64,000 nt of DNA from Sinimarinibacterium arenosum (GCF_005047655.1 NZ_SUKF01000005.1:337905-401904); one strand, 5' to 3'; positions 20,078 through 29,420 are shown, numbered from the stretch's first letter. The notes: generated from the sequence alone by a model not told the origin. Made by a program: numbers and translations.

Positions 20078-23000
20078 TGAACCTGACACAGCTGTCACTG
20101 AAGCGGCCGGTCACGGTGGCGATGTTCTTCGTCTGCATGACGGTGATCGGCATGATCGCCGGACAACGGCTGCCGCTGGAGTTCCTGCCGGATATCGAGT
20201 TCCCCGGCCTGTTCGTCGAGGTGCCGTATCGCAACTCGACACCGGAGGAAGTCGAGCGCCGCATCACGCGACCGATCGAGGAAGCGTTGGCCACCCTGCC
20301 CGGCATCGAACGCATGCATTCGGAATCCACCGACAGCGGCGCCAACGTCTTTCTGCAGTTCGACTGGGGGCAGGACCTGGCAATCAAGGGCGTCGAGGCG
20401 CGCGACAAGATCGACTCGGTCCGCAACAGCCTGCCGCAGGAGCTGGAACGCATTCAGGTGCACAAGTTCGAGGCCGGCAGCATTCCGGTGCTGACCTTGC
20501 GCGTGTCGGCTGAACGCGACCTGTCGAATGCCTACGACATGCTCGAGCGCAATCTCAAGCGCCGGCTCGAACGCCTGCCCGGCATATCCAAGGTCGAGCT
20601 CTACGGGGTTGAGCCCAAGGAAGTCCGCATCGAACTGGCCGCCGACCGTGTCGCCGCACACGGCATTGATCTGCGCGAGCTGGGCAAAACCCTGCAAAAG
20701 GCCAATTTCGCGCTGACTGCCGGCGACTATGTCGAAGCCGGCAAGCGCTACTACGTCAAACCGGAAGGCCGTTTCGAGTCGCTGGACGCGATCCGCGCCG
20801 TCGTCATCGACCGTCGCGGCCTGCGCCTCGGTGACATCGCCGACGTCGAGTACACAGACCCGGTACGCACCTACGGCCGTCACCTCGATGGTCACTACGC
20901 AATCGGCCTGAATATCTTCAAGGAAACCGGCGCCAACATGGTTGAAGTCGCCGACCGTGCGATGGCCGAACTCGACGCCGTCCGCGCGCTGCCGGAGATG
21001 GCGGGAATTTCGCTGTACGTGATGGATAACACCGCCGACGCTGTGCGCAAGTCACTGGACGATCTGGTGCAGGCCGGCCTGATCGGCGCCCTGCTGTCGA
21101 TCATCGTGCTGTACGCATTCCTGCGCGACTGGAAGATGACCGCGATCGTCACCAGTGCGGTGCCGCTGTCGCTGATGATCACCCTCGCAGCGATGTACTT
21201 CCTCGGCTTCTCGCTGAACATCCTGACCCTGATGGGTCTGATGCTGTCGGTCGGCATGCTGGTCGACAACTCCGTGGTGGTCACCGAGTCGATCTTTTCC
21301 GAACGCAGCCGCAATGCCGATCCAGTGTCGGCAACACTCAACGGCGTGCGCGGCGTCGCGCTGGCAGTCGCGCTCGGCACACTGACCACGGCCATCGTGT
21401 TCCTGCCCAACGTGTTCGGCGTGCAGAACGAGATCACGATTTATCTCTCGCACGTGGCGGTGACGATCTGCGTGTCGCTGGCGGCGTCGCTATTGATCGC
21501 GCTGACCTTGATCCCACAGCTGACCACGCGCTTTCGCAGCGAATCAAACAACAGCGGCGGGCGCTGGATCGAGCGTCTGGCTCACGCCTACGCACGCGTG
21601 CTCGGCTGGACTCTTCGACATCCGGCCTGGACGGGTCTGTTCATTGTGCTGACGCTGGCGAGCGTCGCAGTCCCGGCCGCGCTGGTGAAGCAGGACATGT
21701 TCCCCGAGGACTCCGGCAAGCGCCTGTTTCTGCGCTACAACGTCAACAGTGTCTACAGTCTGTCCAAAGTCGAAGAAGCGGTGAACACCGTTGAGGCCTA
21801 TCTGTTCAAGAACAAGGAGCGCTTCGAGATCGAATCGGTCTATACCTATTTCGACCTGGGTCGCGCCGAGTCCAGCATCATCCTCAAAGACCCTGATCAA
21901 CTGAGCCAGAAACCGAAGCAGATCCGCGACGAGATCCGCAAAGGACTGCCGAAGATTGCAATCGGCGATCCGAGCTTTGAAGAAAACCGGCAGGGCTCGG
22001 GAGAAAAACTCTCGGTACAGATTTTCGGCGAGTCCAGCGAATACCTGCGCGACGTCGCCCGCGAGGCCGAGCGCGTGATGCGCCAGATTCCGGGCCTCAC
22101 CGACGTGCGCCTGAACACCACCGCCGAGGACTGGGAGGTCCGCGTCCGTGTCGATCGCGACAAGGCACGGCTGTACGAACTGTCGAGCCAGGACGTTGCC
22201 GAGGTGGTTGCCGGTGCAATGCGCGGCGTGCAGCTGCGTCCTTATCGCACACCGACCGGCGAAGTCGAGATGGTGCTGCAGTTCCGCCGTGAGGACCGCC
22301 TCAACCTCGACGCGCTGCGTGCACTGCCGGTGGTCACACCCAAGGGCGAGCGTGTGACCCTGTCAACCCTGGCCGAACTGTCGATCGGCGATGTGCCCGG
22401 CAAGATCGAGCGCGACGATCGCCACACCGCGCTGACCATCGACTTCGGCACAGCCGAAGGCACCACCGCGGAGGATGCGCGCAAGCATGTGCGCGAGACG
22501 CTAGACCAGATGCAGTTTCCGCCCGGGTATTCCTGGGGCTACGGTCGCGCCTTCGACGACGACCAGGAAAGCATGCAGACGATGGTGCAGAACATGTTGC
22601 TGGCGATCGCCTGCATCTACATCGTGATGGCTGCTCTGTTCGAATCGGTGCTGGCACCGACTGCGATCATCAGCAGCATCCTGTTTTCCTTCATCGGCGT
22701 GTTCTGGTTCTTCCTCGCCACCGGCACCGACTTCTCGTTCATGGCGATGATCGGCATGCTGGTGTTGATGGGCGTCGTGGTCAACAACGGCATCGTGCTG
22801 ATCGACCACATCAACCAGCTGCGTGAACGCGGCATCGACCGCCGCGAAGCGGTGCTGCACGGCTCGCGCGACCGCCTGCGTCCGATCCTGATGACCGCCG
22901 CCACCACGGTGCTCGGCATGGTGCCGCTGGCGCTGAACGACACCACCCTGGGCGGCAACGGTCCGGCCTACTTCCCGATGGCGCGCGCGATCATCGGCGG

Positions 23001-23187
23001 CCTGGTGTTCGCAACCTTCATCTCGCTGCTGGTGCTGCCGACGATTTATCTGGCGTTGGAGGACATGGGTCACTGGGGGCGCCGCACGCTGCACCGCGCA
23101 CGCCACTGGTGGCCGCGCCCGCCTGGCGCGGCAGCGGCGCGAACCCGCATGACTTCAACTCCACACGCCTCGACCGGAGACCTCTAA
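20077..23187 (+). CDS. RND efflux transporter, second of a tandem pair
   Basis: 1036 aa from the ATG at 20077, with GGAGAA nine bases upstream, overlapping the previous stop. It starts MNLTQLSLKRPVTVAMFF and has LPDIEFPGLFVEVPY. TM4 reads GMLVDNSVVVTESIF, so one of the two relay acids is Asn here (VDN instead of VDD). That is like some heteromeric RND partners, in which one subunit is not itself proton-driven. The C-terminal repeat has GVVVNNGIVLIDHIN. It is cotranscribed with the fusion lipoprotein and the first pump, and its stop overlaps the next start (TAATG). Substrate unknown. Confidence 0.93.
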   Translation: MNLTQLSLKRPVTVAMFFVCMTVIGMIAGQRLPLEFLPDIEFPGLFVEVPYRNSTPEEVERRITRPIEEALATLPGIERMHSESTDSGANVFLQFDWGQDLAIKGVEARDKIDSVRNSLPQELERIQVHKFEAGSIPVLTLRVSAERDLSNAYDMLERNLKRRLERLPGISKVELYGVEPKEVRIELAADRVAAHGIDLRELGKTLQKANFALTAGDYVEAGKRYYVKPEGRFESLDAIRAVVIDRRGLRLGDIADVEYTDPVRTYGRHLDGHYAIGLNIFKETGANMVEVADRAMAELDAVRALPEMAGISLYVMDNTADAVRKSLDDLVQAGLIGALLSIIVLYAFLRDWKMTAIVTSAVPLSLMITLAAMYFLGFSLNILTLMGLMLSVGMLVDNSVVVTESIFSERSRNADPVSATLNGVRGVALAVALGTLTTAIVFLPNVFGVQNEITIYLSHVAVTICVSLAASLLIALTLIPQLTTRFRSESNNSGGRWIERLAHAYARVLGWTLRHPAWTGLFIVLTLASVAVPAALVKQDMFPEDSGKRLFLRYNVNSVYSLSKVEEAVNTVEAYLFKNKERFEIESVYTYFDLGRAESSIILKDPDQLSQKPKQIRDEIRKGLPKIAIGDPSFEENRQGSGEKLSVQIFGESSEYLRDVAREAERVMRQIPGLTDVRLNTTAEDWEVRVRVDRDKARLYELSSQDVAEVVAGAMRGVQLRPYRTPTGEVEMVLQFRREDRLNLDALRALPVVTPKGERVTLSTLAELSIGDVPGKIERDDRHTALTIDFGTAEGTTAEDARKHVRETLDQMQFPPGYSWGYGRAFDDDQESMQTMVQNMLLAIACIYIVMAALFESVLAPTAIISSILFSFIGVFWFFLATGTDFSFMAMIGMLVLMGVVVNNGIVLIDHINQLRERGIDRREAVLHGSRDRLRPILMTAATTVLGMVPLALNDTTLGGNGPAYFPMARAIIGGLVFATFISLLVLPTIYLALEDMGHWGRRTLHRARHWWPRPPGAAAARTRMTSTPHASTGDL

Positions 23188-23519
23188 TGGAAGCCGTCTA
23201 CCAACCCCGCCGCGATGGCAGTGTCCTCCTGGGATGCATCGTCATGCTGCTGCTGAACCTGCTGCTGTTCTGGCTACCGGTCGTCGGCACCCTGACGGCC
23301 GGCGTGGTCGGCGGCTGGATCGCCGGCGGCGTTGGCAAAGCCTTGACCGCCGCGGCGCTGCCCGCGCTGCTGCTGGGCATTTCGATCTTCGCGCTGACCA
23401 CGTTGTTCACCGGCATGCCGATGATTGCCATGGTCGCCGGCATGGGCGTCGCGATGCTGGCCATGATGCAGATCGGCACCTTGCTGATCGGCGCGATGAT
23501 CGGCGGCCTGTTTGCCTGA
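23187..23519 (+). CDS. Small membrane protein of the RND operon
   Basis: 110 aa with GGAG before the ATG and a one-base overlap with the upstream stop, so it is the fourth gene of the efflux operon. It has three to four predicted TM helices: LLGCIVMLLLNLLLFWLPVV, then a Gly/Ala-rich GTLTAGVVGGWIAGGVG, ALPALLLGISIFAL, and two more Met/Gly-rich segments at the end. It resembles DUF5518-like small membrane proteins. I do not recognise a function; the tight coupling suggests a pump accessory or a lipid/membrane-stress protein. Confidence 0.75.
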   Translation: MEAVYQPRRDGSVLLGCIVMLLLNLLLFWLPVVGTLTAGVVGGWIAGGVGKALTAAALPALLLGISIFALTTLFTGMPMIAMVAGMGVAMLAMMQIGTLLIGAMIGGLFA

Positions 23520-23537
23520 TCCGGAGCTGCAACAACG

Positions 23538-23552
23538 GTAACGAGCCGTTAC
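23538..23552. promoter_or_regulatory. Inverted repeat GTAACG-3-CGTTAC upstream of the M20 peptidase
   Basis: A perfect 6-bp inverted repeat with a 3-base spacer ends 9 bases before the ATG. The same arms, with a 5-base spacer, occur near the hoxM promoter at 56119-56135. It could be an operator or a leader hairpin; no known site is matched. Confidence 0.25.
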
Positions 23553-23561
23553 GCTACGCCG

Positions 23562-25031
23562 ATGAAAAAATGGATCATCGGCACAGTTCTCCTCTTGATT
23601 GTTCTGGCTGCAGTGATGGTGTTGCGCGCGACACGCCTGCAGTCTCCGCCACCGCTCGCTGCGGCAATCGAGCCCGTGCCGCTGGACGAGGATGAACTGG
23701 CGCAGCGTCTCGCGCAGGGTCTGCGGGTTGCGACCGTGTCCGACCCGGAAGGCGCCCCCGACGCCGGCCCGACCCTGCTGAGGTTCCATCAGCTGTTGCG
23801 CACGCTGTTCCCCAACGTGCACGCCAAGCTGCAGGTCGAGCAGGTCAACAACTACAGCCTGCTCTACACCTGGAAAGGAGCGGATCCGTCGTTGCCGCCG
23901 GTCTTGCTGGCGGCGCACATGGACGTGGTCCCGATCGAACCCGGCACCGAAACCCAATGGAGCCACCCGCCATTTGACGGCGTCATCGCTGACGGCTACA
24001 TCTGGGGACGTGGCACGCTGGACGACAAGTCCTGCCTGATGGGCATCATGGAGGCCGTTGAAAAGCTGAGCTCGGAAGGCTTTGAGCCCCAGCGCACGAT
24101 CTATCTGGCATTCGGCCATGACGAGGAAATCGGCGGCAAGAACGGTGCGACACAGATTGCGGCGACGCTGCAGAAGCGCGGCGTGCATCTGGAATTCACG
24201 CTCGACGAAGGCAGCGCGATCATGCAGGGCATCATTGCCGGCATCGAGCCGCCAGTCGCGGCGATCATGGCCGGCGAGAAGGGCTACATCACCTTCAAAC
24301 TCGGCCTGAAGGGTCACGGCGGTCATTCGTCGATGCCGGGCAAGGACATGGTGGTCCCGCGGTTGGCGCGGGCGATCACGCGGCTCGACGCGCATCCGCT
24401 GCCGCCCCGCCTGACGCCTCCGGTGGCAACGATGCTCGAACGCCTCGCACCGGAGATGCCGTTTGCCGCACGCCTGATGATCGCCAACCGCGCGGTGTTC
24501 GAGCCACTGCTGCTACAGGTGCTTTCGGATACGCCAATCACCAGCGCGCTGATTCACACGACCCAGGCGATCACGGTGTTCCGCGGTGGCGTCAAGGACA
24601 ATGTGTTGCCGTCTGAAGCCTACGCGCTGGTCAACTATCGCCTGCTGCCCGGCGACACCATCGAAAGGGTCCGCCAGCACATCGTTGAAGCGATCGACGA
24701 CGATGCAGTGGAAGTCGCGCCGACCGCGGAGTTCGGCAATGAGGCGCCGCCGCTGTCGGACCCGAGCGCGCCACAGTTCGACGTCATCGCGCGCAGCGTC
24801 GCCCAGGTGTTTCCGCAGGCTCTGATCTCCAGCGGCATCATCATGGCCACCACCGACAATCGCCACTATGCGGCGCTTCGGGATCAGGCCTACTACTTCG
24901 CACCGTTCTTCTATCGGCCCGACGACCAGACGCGCATTCACGGCACCGATGAGCGCATCGGCGTCGCCGACTACGCCAACATGGTTCGTTTCTATCGCCA
25001 GGTCATCACCAACAGCAGCGCCGCTCGATGA
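23562..25031 (+). CDS. Membrane-anchored M20 peptidase (carboxypeptidase S-like)
   Basis: 489 aa with an N-terminal TM anchor (KKWIIGTVLLLIVLAAVMVL) that places the enzyme in the periplasm. M20 zinc motifs are all present: AAHMDVVP (His and catalytic Asp), WGRGTLDDK (bridging Asp) and GHDEEIGG (catalytic and ligand Glu pair), followed by a dimerisation/lid domain and a late His in ATTDNRHY. The length and motif spacing fit the yeast Cps1 / PM20D1 type, which cleaves or makes N-acyl amino acids and dipeptides. It overlaps the next gene by 4 bases (ATGA). Confidence 0.92.
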   Translation: MKKWIIGTVLLLIVLAAVMVLRATRLQSPPPLAAAIEPVPLDEDELAQRLAQGLRVATVSDPEGAPDAGPTLLRFHQLLRTLFPNVHAKLQVEQVNNYSLLYTWKGADPSLPPVLLAAHMDVVPIEPGTETQWSHPPFDGVIADGYIWGRGTLDDKSCLMGIMEAVEKLSSEGFEPQRTIYLAFGHDEEIGGKNGATQIAATLQKRGVHLEFTLDEGSAIMQGIIAGIEPPVAAIMAGEKGYITFKLGLKGHGGHSSMPGKDMVVPRLARAITRLDAHPLPPRLTPPVATMLERLAPEMPFAARLMIANRAVFEPLLLQVLSDTPITSALIHTTQAITVFRGGVKDNVLPSEAYALVNYRLLPGDTIERVRQHIVEAIDDDAVEVAPTAEFGNEAPPLSDPSAPQFDVIARSVAQVFPQALISSGIIMATTDNRHYAALRDQAYYFAPFFYRPDDQTRIHGTDERIGVADYANMVRFYRQVITNSSAAR

Positions 25032-25300
25032 GCGGACGCCTGACGTTGAAGGTCGCACCCAAGGCCGGGCGCAATGCGGTGACCGGCTGGCACGACGGAC
25101 AGCTGAAAGTCTCGGTCACGGCGGCGCCCGACAAGGGCAAGGCGAACCAGGCCGTGGTCGAACTGATGGCCAAGATCCTGGACGTACCGAAGTCGACGAT
25201 CAGCATCGTTCGCGGCCAGACCAGCACACAGAAAGTGATCGAAATCAACGGGCTCGACGACGGGGAAGTCCTCAGGCGGGCGCACGCGGCAACTTCGTAG
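25028..25300 (+). CDS. DUF167 / UPF0235 family protein (YggU-like)
   Basis: 90 aa, the full length of the family. It starts with RLTLKVAPKAGRNAV and continues LKVSVTAAPDKGKANQAVVELMAKIL and VRGQTSTQKVIEI, matching the DUF167 pattern P-x-G-x-A-N...L-x-G-x-x-x-R-x-K. It overlaps the M20 peptidase gene by 4 bases. The family is widespread and usually near yggS/yggT; the function is not established. Confidence 0.92.
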   Translation: MSGRLTLKVAPKAGRNAVTGWHDGQLKVSVTAAPDKGKANQAVVELMAKILDVPKSTISIVRGQTSTQKVIEINGLDDGEVLRRAHAATS

Positions 25301-25345
25301 ACTGGTGGTTTGGGGTCCGGCCGGGCCCGCCATTCCGGGGAGAGT

Positions 25346-26944
25346 ATGAACACCAACGCCAATCGCATGCCGGCAGGCATTCCGTACATCGTCATCAACG
25401 AGTTCGCGGAGCGCTTCTGCTATTACGGCATCAACGCGATCCTGACGGTGTACATGGTCAACTTCCTGCACTTCGGTGATGCGCAGGCGACCACCTGGCA
25501 ATCCCTGTTCAAATCCGGCGCCTATTTCTTCCCGGTGCTTGGCGCAATCGTGTCGGATGTATTCCTCGGCAAGTTCCGCACGATCATGATCTTCTCCAGC
25601 GCCTACGTCGCCGGCTGTGCGTTTCTGGCGATCTCCGACAGCCCGATGTCGATGGCGCTCGGCCTGTTCCTGATCGCACTGGGCACCGGCGGCATCAAGC
25701 CCTGCGTCTCGACCAACGTCGGCGACCAGTTCACCGCCGCCAATTCGCATCTGATCGAGCGTGCGTTCTCGTGGTTCTACATCTCGATCAACGCCGGCTC
25801 GCTGATTTCGATCACGCTGTGCCCGATCCTGCTGCCGAAGTACGGCCCCAAGGTCGCCTTCGGCCTGCCCGGTGTGATGATGGCGACCGCGGTCGTGGTG
25901 TTCTGGCTGGGACGCAGCAAGTACGCGGTGGTGCCGCCCGCCGGCAAGGCCTGGCTGCGCGACGTATTCTCGCGCGAAGGCCTCGGCGTGATTGCGCGCC
26001 TGGCGCTGATCTACCTGTTCGTGGCGTTCTTCTGGTCGCTGTGGGAGCAGTCCAACGGCCAGACCTGGGTGCTGCAGGCGCAGTCGGACCTGATGGACAA
26101 GACCCTGATCCCGGGCGTCGTGATCCTGCCGGCGCAGATCCAGGTCGTGAACGCGCTGTTCATCCTGCTGCTGGTGCCGGTGTTCACCTACGGCATCTAC
26201 CCGCTGATGGGCCGCTTCTTCACCGTCACGCCGCTGCGCAAGATGGGCATCGGCATGTTCCTGGTCGCCAGCTCCTTCGTACTGGTGGCGTGGATCGAGC
26301 AGCGCATCCAATCCGGCATCGTCACCTCGGTGTGGTGGCAGATCATGGCCTACGCGATCCTGACCGCGGCCGAGGTGCTGGTCTCGATCACCGCGCTGGA
26401 GTTCAGCTACAAGCAGGCGCCGCTGCGCATGAAGAGCTTCATCATGGCGCTGTTCCTGCTGTCGACCAGCGTCGGCAACCTGTTCACCGCCGCAGTCAAC
26501 GACTTCATGGTCAAGCCCGTCACCGCGCTCGGCGCCGAGACCGGCGCGCAGACCTGGGTGCAGCTCGCCGATGCCAAGGCCTTCGAGATCGGCCAGAAGA
26601 TCGACTTCGGCGGCAACAGCGGCGTCAACGTGATGCTCGACGATGGCGAAAGCCACCCGCTGTCCGGTACCTATCTGATCGGCGACATCGACGCCGGGGC
26701 CAGTCGCGTACGGCTGGTCGACGCGATCTCGCGCCAGCCGGTCGTCAGCAGCGGACAGTTCGACGCCGCCGAGGCTACCGTCTCAACCTACGCGCTGGTC
26801 GGCCCGATGTACTTCCTGTTCTTTGCCGCCGTCATGACGGTGGCATCGATCATCTTCGTCTTCGTAGCGATCTTCTATCGCGAGAAGACCTTCGTCCGCG
26901 CCGACGGCGAGACCGGGTCCGAACTCGCCGCCGAGGAACACTGA
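25346..26944 (+). CDS. POT-family proton-dependent peptide transporter
   Basis: 532 aa with GGGGAGAG just before the ATG at 25346. The N-terminus carries the POT signature EFAERFCYYG (ExxER[FY]xYYG), with the proton-coupling acids, and LGTGGIKPCVSTNVGDQF. There are about twelve to fourteen TM helices. An unusual feature is a soluble insertion of about 95 residues (roughly 388-480, rich in Asp/Gly/Ser) between the penultimate and last TM segments. It imports di- and tripeptides with protons. The neighbouring secreted and membrane peptidases could supply its substrates (inference). Confidence 0.95.
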   Translation: MNTNANRMPAGIPYIVINEFAERFCYYGINAILTVYMVNFLHFGDAQATTWQSLFKSGAYFFPVLGAIVSDVFLGKFRTIMIFSSAYVAGCAFLAISDSPMSMALGLFLIALGTGGIKPCVSTNVGDQFTAANSHLIERAFSWFYISINAGSLISITLCPILLPKYGPKVAFGLPGVMMATAVVVFWLGRSKYAVVPPAGKAWLRDVFSREGLGVIARLALIYLFVAFFWSLWEQSNGQTWVLQAQSDLMDKTLIPGVVILPAQIQVVNALFILLLVPVFTYGIYPLMGRFFTVTPLRKMGIGMFLVASSFVLVAWIEQRIQSGIVTSVWWQIMAYAILTAAEVLVSITALEFSYKQAPLRMKSFIMALFLLSTSVGNLFTAAVNDFMVKPVTALGAETGAQTWVQLADAKAFEIGQKIDFGGNSGVNVMLDDGESHPLSGTYLIGDIDAGASRVRLVDAISRQPVVSSGQFDAAEATVSTYALVGPMYFLFFAAVMTVASIIFVFVAIFYREKTFVRADGETGSELAAEEH

Positions 26945-26967
26945 GACGGCATTCACCCGAGAACGCC

Positions 26968-27426
26968 ATGGAAGATCTTTCGACCCAACCACCGGGACGC
27001 GGCGTCGAATGGCTGTATGCCGGACTCGCGCTGGTCGGATTGTTCGGCACCGGCGTACAGGTGCTGGGCTATTTCGACGCCGGTTTCATCGACGCCAACC
27101 TCGCGTTCTGGAAGGACACGGTCGCGACCCCGGCCAGCACCTTCATCGTCGTCGACATCCTGGTGCTGGCCGCAGCAGTGTTCGTCTGGATGTTCGGCGA
27201 ATGCCGCCGGCTCGGACTGTCCGGCGCCTGGGCCTATTTTCTGGCCAGCGTCTTCATCGGCATCAGCTTCGCGTTCCCGCTGTTTCTGGCGCATCGCCAA
27301 CGTACATTGCGCCTACGCAGCGAGCGCGGCGGCTTACCCGCGGGCGCTGACTGGATCGCATTGGCGCTGGCGGTGATCGCCGCACTGGTCGCCGCCGCCT
27401 ACAGCCTCGGTCACCAGCCGGGCTAA
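26968..27426 (+). CDS. DUF2834-like membrane protein
   Basis: 152 aa with four predicted TM helices. The first half pattern (LYAGLALVGLFGTGVQVLGYF ... ATPASTFIVVDILVLAAAVFVWMF) and ECRRLGLSGAWAYFLASVFIGISFAFPLFL match DUF2834, a small uncharacterised membrane family. It starts 23 bases after the peptide transporter and is probably cotranscribed. Its end overlaps the convergent apbE end by 4 bases. Confidence 0.75.
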   Translation: MEDLSTQPPGRGVEWLYAGLALVGLFGTGVQVLGYFDAGFIDANLAFWKDTVATPASTFIVVDILVLAAAVFVWMFGECRRLGLSGAWAYFLASVFIGISFAFPLFLAHRQRTLRLRSERGGLPAGADWIALALAVIAALVAAAYSLGHQPG

Positions 27427-28325
27427 GCGGTGTCATGACTGCGATCGATGCGTCCCTGCGCATCGATCGTCAGCCACGGCAGGCCCAATGCCTGTAGCCA
27501 GGTCCGCGCATCCGCGCCCTGCAGCAACGCGACCGTGGTCGCCGTGCCGGCGATCAGGCACTGCGGCGCGAGCACCGACACACTGCGGATGGGCGACACG
27601 ACCGGCCAGCCGCTGCGCGGATCCAGCAGGTGTGAATAGCGGCGACCCTCGACGACCATGCAGCGCTCGTAATCGCCGCTGCTGGCGATCGCGCCCTGAT
27701 GCAGATCGACACTGGCCGCAGCCTGCGTCGGCTGCTCCGGATCGCGTACTCCGACACGCCATGGACGGCCATCCGGCTGCGGCCCGATCACGCGAATGTC
27801 CCCGCCCAGATCCACCAGACCGTGTGCGATCCCGTGCTGACCGGCAACGGCCGCCGCACGATCGGCCGCGTACTCCTTGCCGAAGCCGCCGAAGTCGAGC
27901 TGCATGCCGGCCAGCGGCAAGCCGAGCCGCGGCCTGTGCCACTCCAGCTTGTGCCAGCCGATGCAATCCAGCAGTGCATCGATCTGCGCCTGCGACGGCA
28001 GCTCGCCACTGCGGAAGTCCCAGGCGCGGCGCAGCACACCCGAAGTGATATCGAACAGTCCGTCACTCTGCGCATGCGCTGTGGCGGCATAGTCGAGCAG
28101 AGCCGCTGTCTCATCGTCGACGTCGATCCCGTGCCCGCTGCCGGCGCTGGCATTGATCGTCGCCATCACACTGTCGTCGCGATAGCGCGAATATTTGTGC
28201 TCGATGCGCAGTACCTCGTCGCGCGCCGCCGCCGCCGCGGATGCGGCGACTTCGGTCCGCGGATGGAACACGCAGACCCGGCAGGGGCTGGCCATCGCGC
28301 GGAAGCTGATCTCGGACTTGTGCAT
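27423..28325 (-). CDS. apbE: FAD:protein FMN transferase (ApbE family)
   Basis: 300 aa. Family motifs in order: FRAMASPCRV at the start, RYRDDSVMATIN, LDFGGFGKEYAAD, VDLGGDIRVIG, SSGDYER and HLLDPRSGWP, with a late Thr/Ala-rich AGTATTVALL segment. ApbE attaches FMN covalently to a Thr of partner proteins such as Rnf/Nqr subunits or fumarate reductases. Most ApbE proteins are exported lipoproteins, but this one has no signal peptide, so it would act in the cytoplasm, like a known minority. No flavoprotein acceptor is encoded nearby. Confidence 0.92.
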   Translation of the reverse strand: MHKSEISFRAMASPCRVCVFHPRTEVAASAAAAARDEVLRIEHKYSRYRDDSVMATINASAGSGHGIDVDDETAALLDYAATAHAQSDGLFDITSGVLRRAWDFRSGELPSQAQIDALLDCIGWHKLEWHRPRLGLPLAGMQLDFGGFGKEYAADRAAAVAGQHGIAHGLVDLGGDIRVIGPQPDGRPWRVGVRDPEQPTQAAASVDLHQGAIASSGDYERCMVVEGRRYSHLLDPRSGWPVVSPIRSVSVLAPQCLIAGTATTVALLQGADARTWLQALGLPWLTIDAQGRIDRSHDTA

Positions 28326-28437
28326 CGCCGGAGTCTATCCGGGTGACCTAGGCGGGTCGACGCGCTACGCTCAGGCGCACAGCACATCGAGACGACGGCC
28401 ATCGCTTCATGGACCGCCGTCCGCCCAGGAGGGAATC

Positions 28438-29334
28438 ATGACGCTGACGGATCGACACCCGATGCGCACCTGCGCGCTGTCCGCACTGCTGAGTCTGCTG
28501 CTGGTCTCGTGTCCGGCAACAGCAGAAGAGGCGGCACGGACCACACCCCCGGCACTGATGCTGGCAAAGCGTTACGCCGGCGACATTGACCTTGGCGCGT
28601 ACTGGGTCAGCGAGAAACTCGACGGCGTGCGCGGCTACTGGGACGGCACTGCGCTGTGGACGCGTGGCGGCAGCCGCGTGAGGACACCCGCATGGTTCAC
28701 CGCTGGCTGGCCGACGCAGCCGCTGGACGGTGAACTATGGATCGGCCGCGGACGCTTCGCCGAACTCAGCGGCATCGTGCGCACACAGACGCCGGATGAT
28801 GACGCATGGCGGCAGGTTCATTACATGGTCTTTGATCTGCCGCATGCGCCGGGAACCTTCGACCAGCGACTCCAGATCCTGAACCGCCTCATCGCCGACA
28901 ACTCCAACGCGTGGCTGCGCGCAGTCGAGCAGTTCCGCATCGACACCCCCACGGCACTGGACGCACGTCTGCGCGCGGTGGTCGCTGCCGGCGGCGAGGG
29001 CCTGATGCTGCACCGGGGCGACTCGCGGTATCAGGCACGCCGCAGCGACGACCTGCTCAAGCTCAAACCCTTTGACGATGACGAAGCCCGCGTCGTCGGT
29101 TACCAGGCTGGCAACGGCAAATACGCGGGCCAGGTCGGCTCGCTGATTGTCGAGCGCGTCGACGGCCTGCGCTTTGAACTCGGCAGCGGCCTGTCCGATG
29201 CCGAGCGCGCGCAGCCGCCGCCGCTCGGCAGCTGGGTCACCTATCGCTACAACGGCCTGACCGTGAACGGTCTCCCGCGCTTTGCCCGTTACCTGCGCCT
29301 GCGCGAGGAACTGCCGCCGCCCGATCCGCCCTGA
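28438..29334 (+). CDS. Secreted ATP-dependent DNA ligase (Lig E-like)
   Basis: 298 aa. The ATG at 28438 follows GGAGGG and gives a signal sequence that ends in either a lipobox (LVSC, Cys25) or a standard cleavage site (ATA-EE). The adenylation domain has motif I EKLDGVRGYWDG with the nucleotide-accepting Lys60, motif III (DGELWIG), motif IV (GGEGLMLH) and motif V (LLKLKPF). An OB domain follows (GSLIVE...GSWVTYRYNG). There is no DNA-binding extra domain, like the minimal Lig E type of naturally competent proteobacteria. Its periplasmic location suggests a role in nick sealing of incoming or biofilm DNA (inference). Confidence 0.9.
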   Translation: MTLTDRHPMRTCALSALLSLLLVSCPATAEEAARTTPPALMLAKRYAGDIDLGAYWVSEKLDGVRGYWDGTALWTRGGSRVRTPAWFTAGWPTQPLDGELWIGRGRFAELSGIVRTQTPDDDAWRQVHYMVFDLPHAPGTFDQRLQILNRLIADNSNAWLRAVEQFRIDTPTALDARLRAVVAAGGEGLMLHRGDSRYQARRSDDLLKLKPFDDDEARVVGYQAGNGKYAGQVGSLIVERVDGLRFELGSGLSDAERAQPPPLGSWVTYRYNGLTVNGLPRFARYLRLREELPPPDPP

Positions 29335-29420
29335 GGGAGCGCTTCGATCCAGGGGGCGCGGATTCGGGCAACCGCGCCAGCGTGCGACAATAGCGGCCCT
29401 TTTGCCCTGACCGTTGTCCG

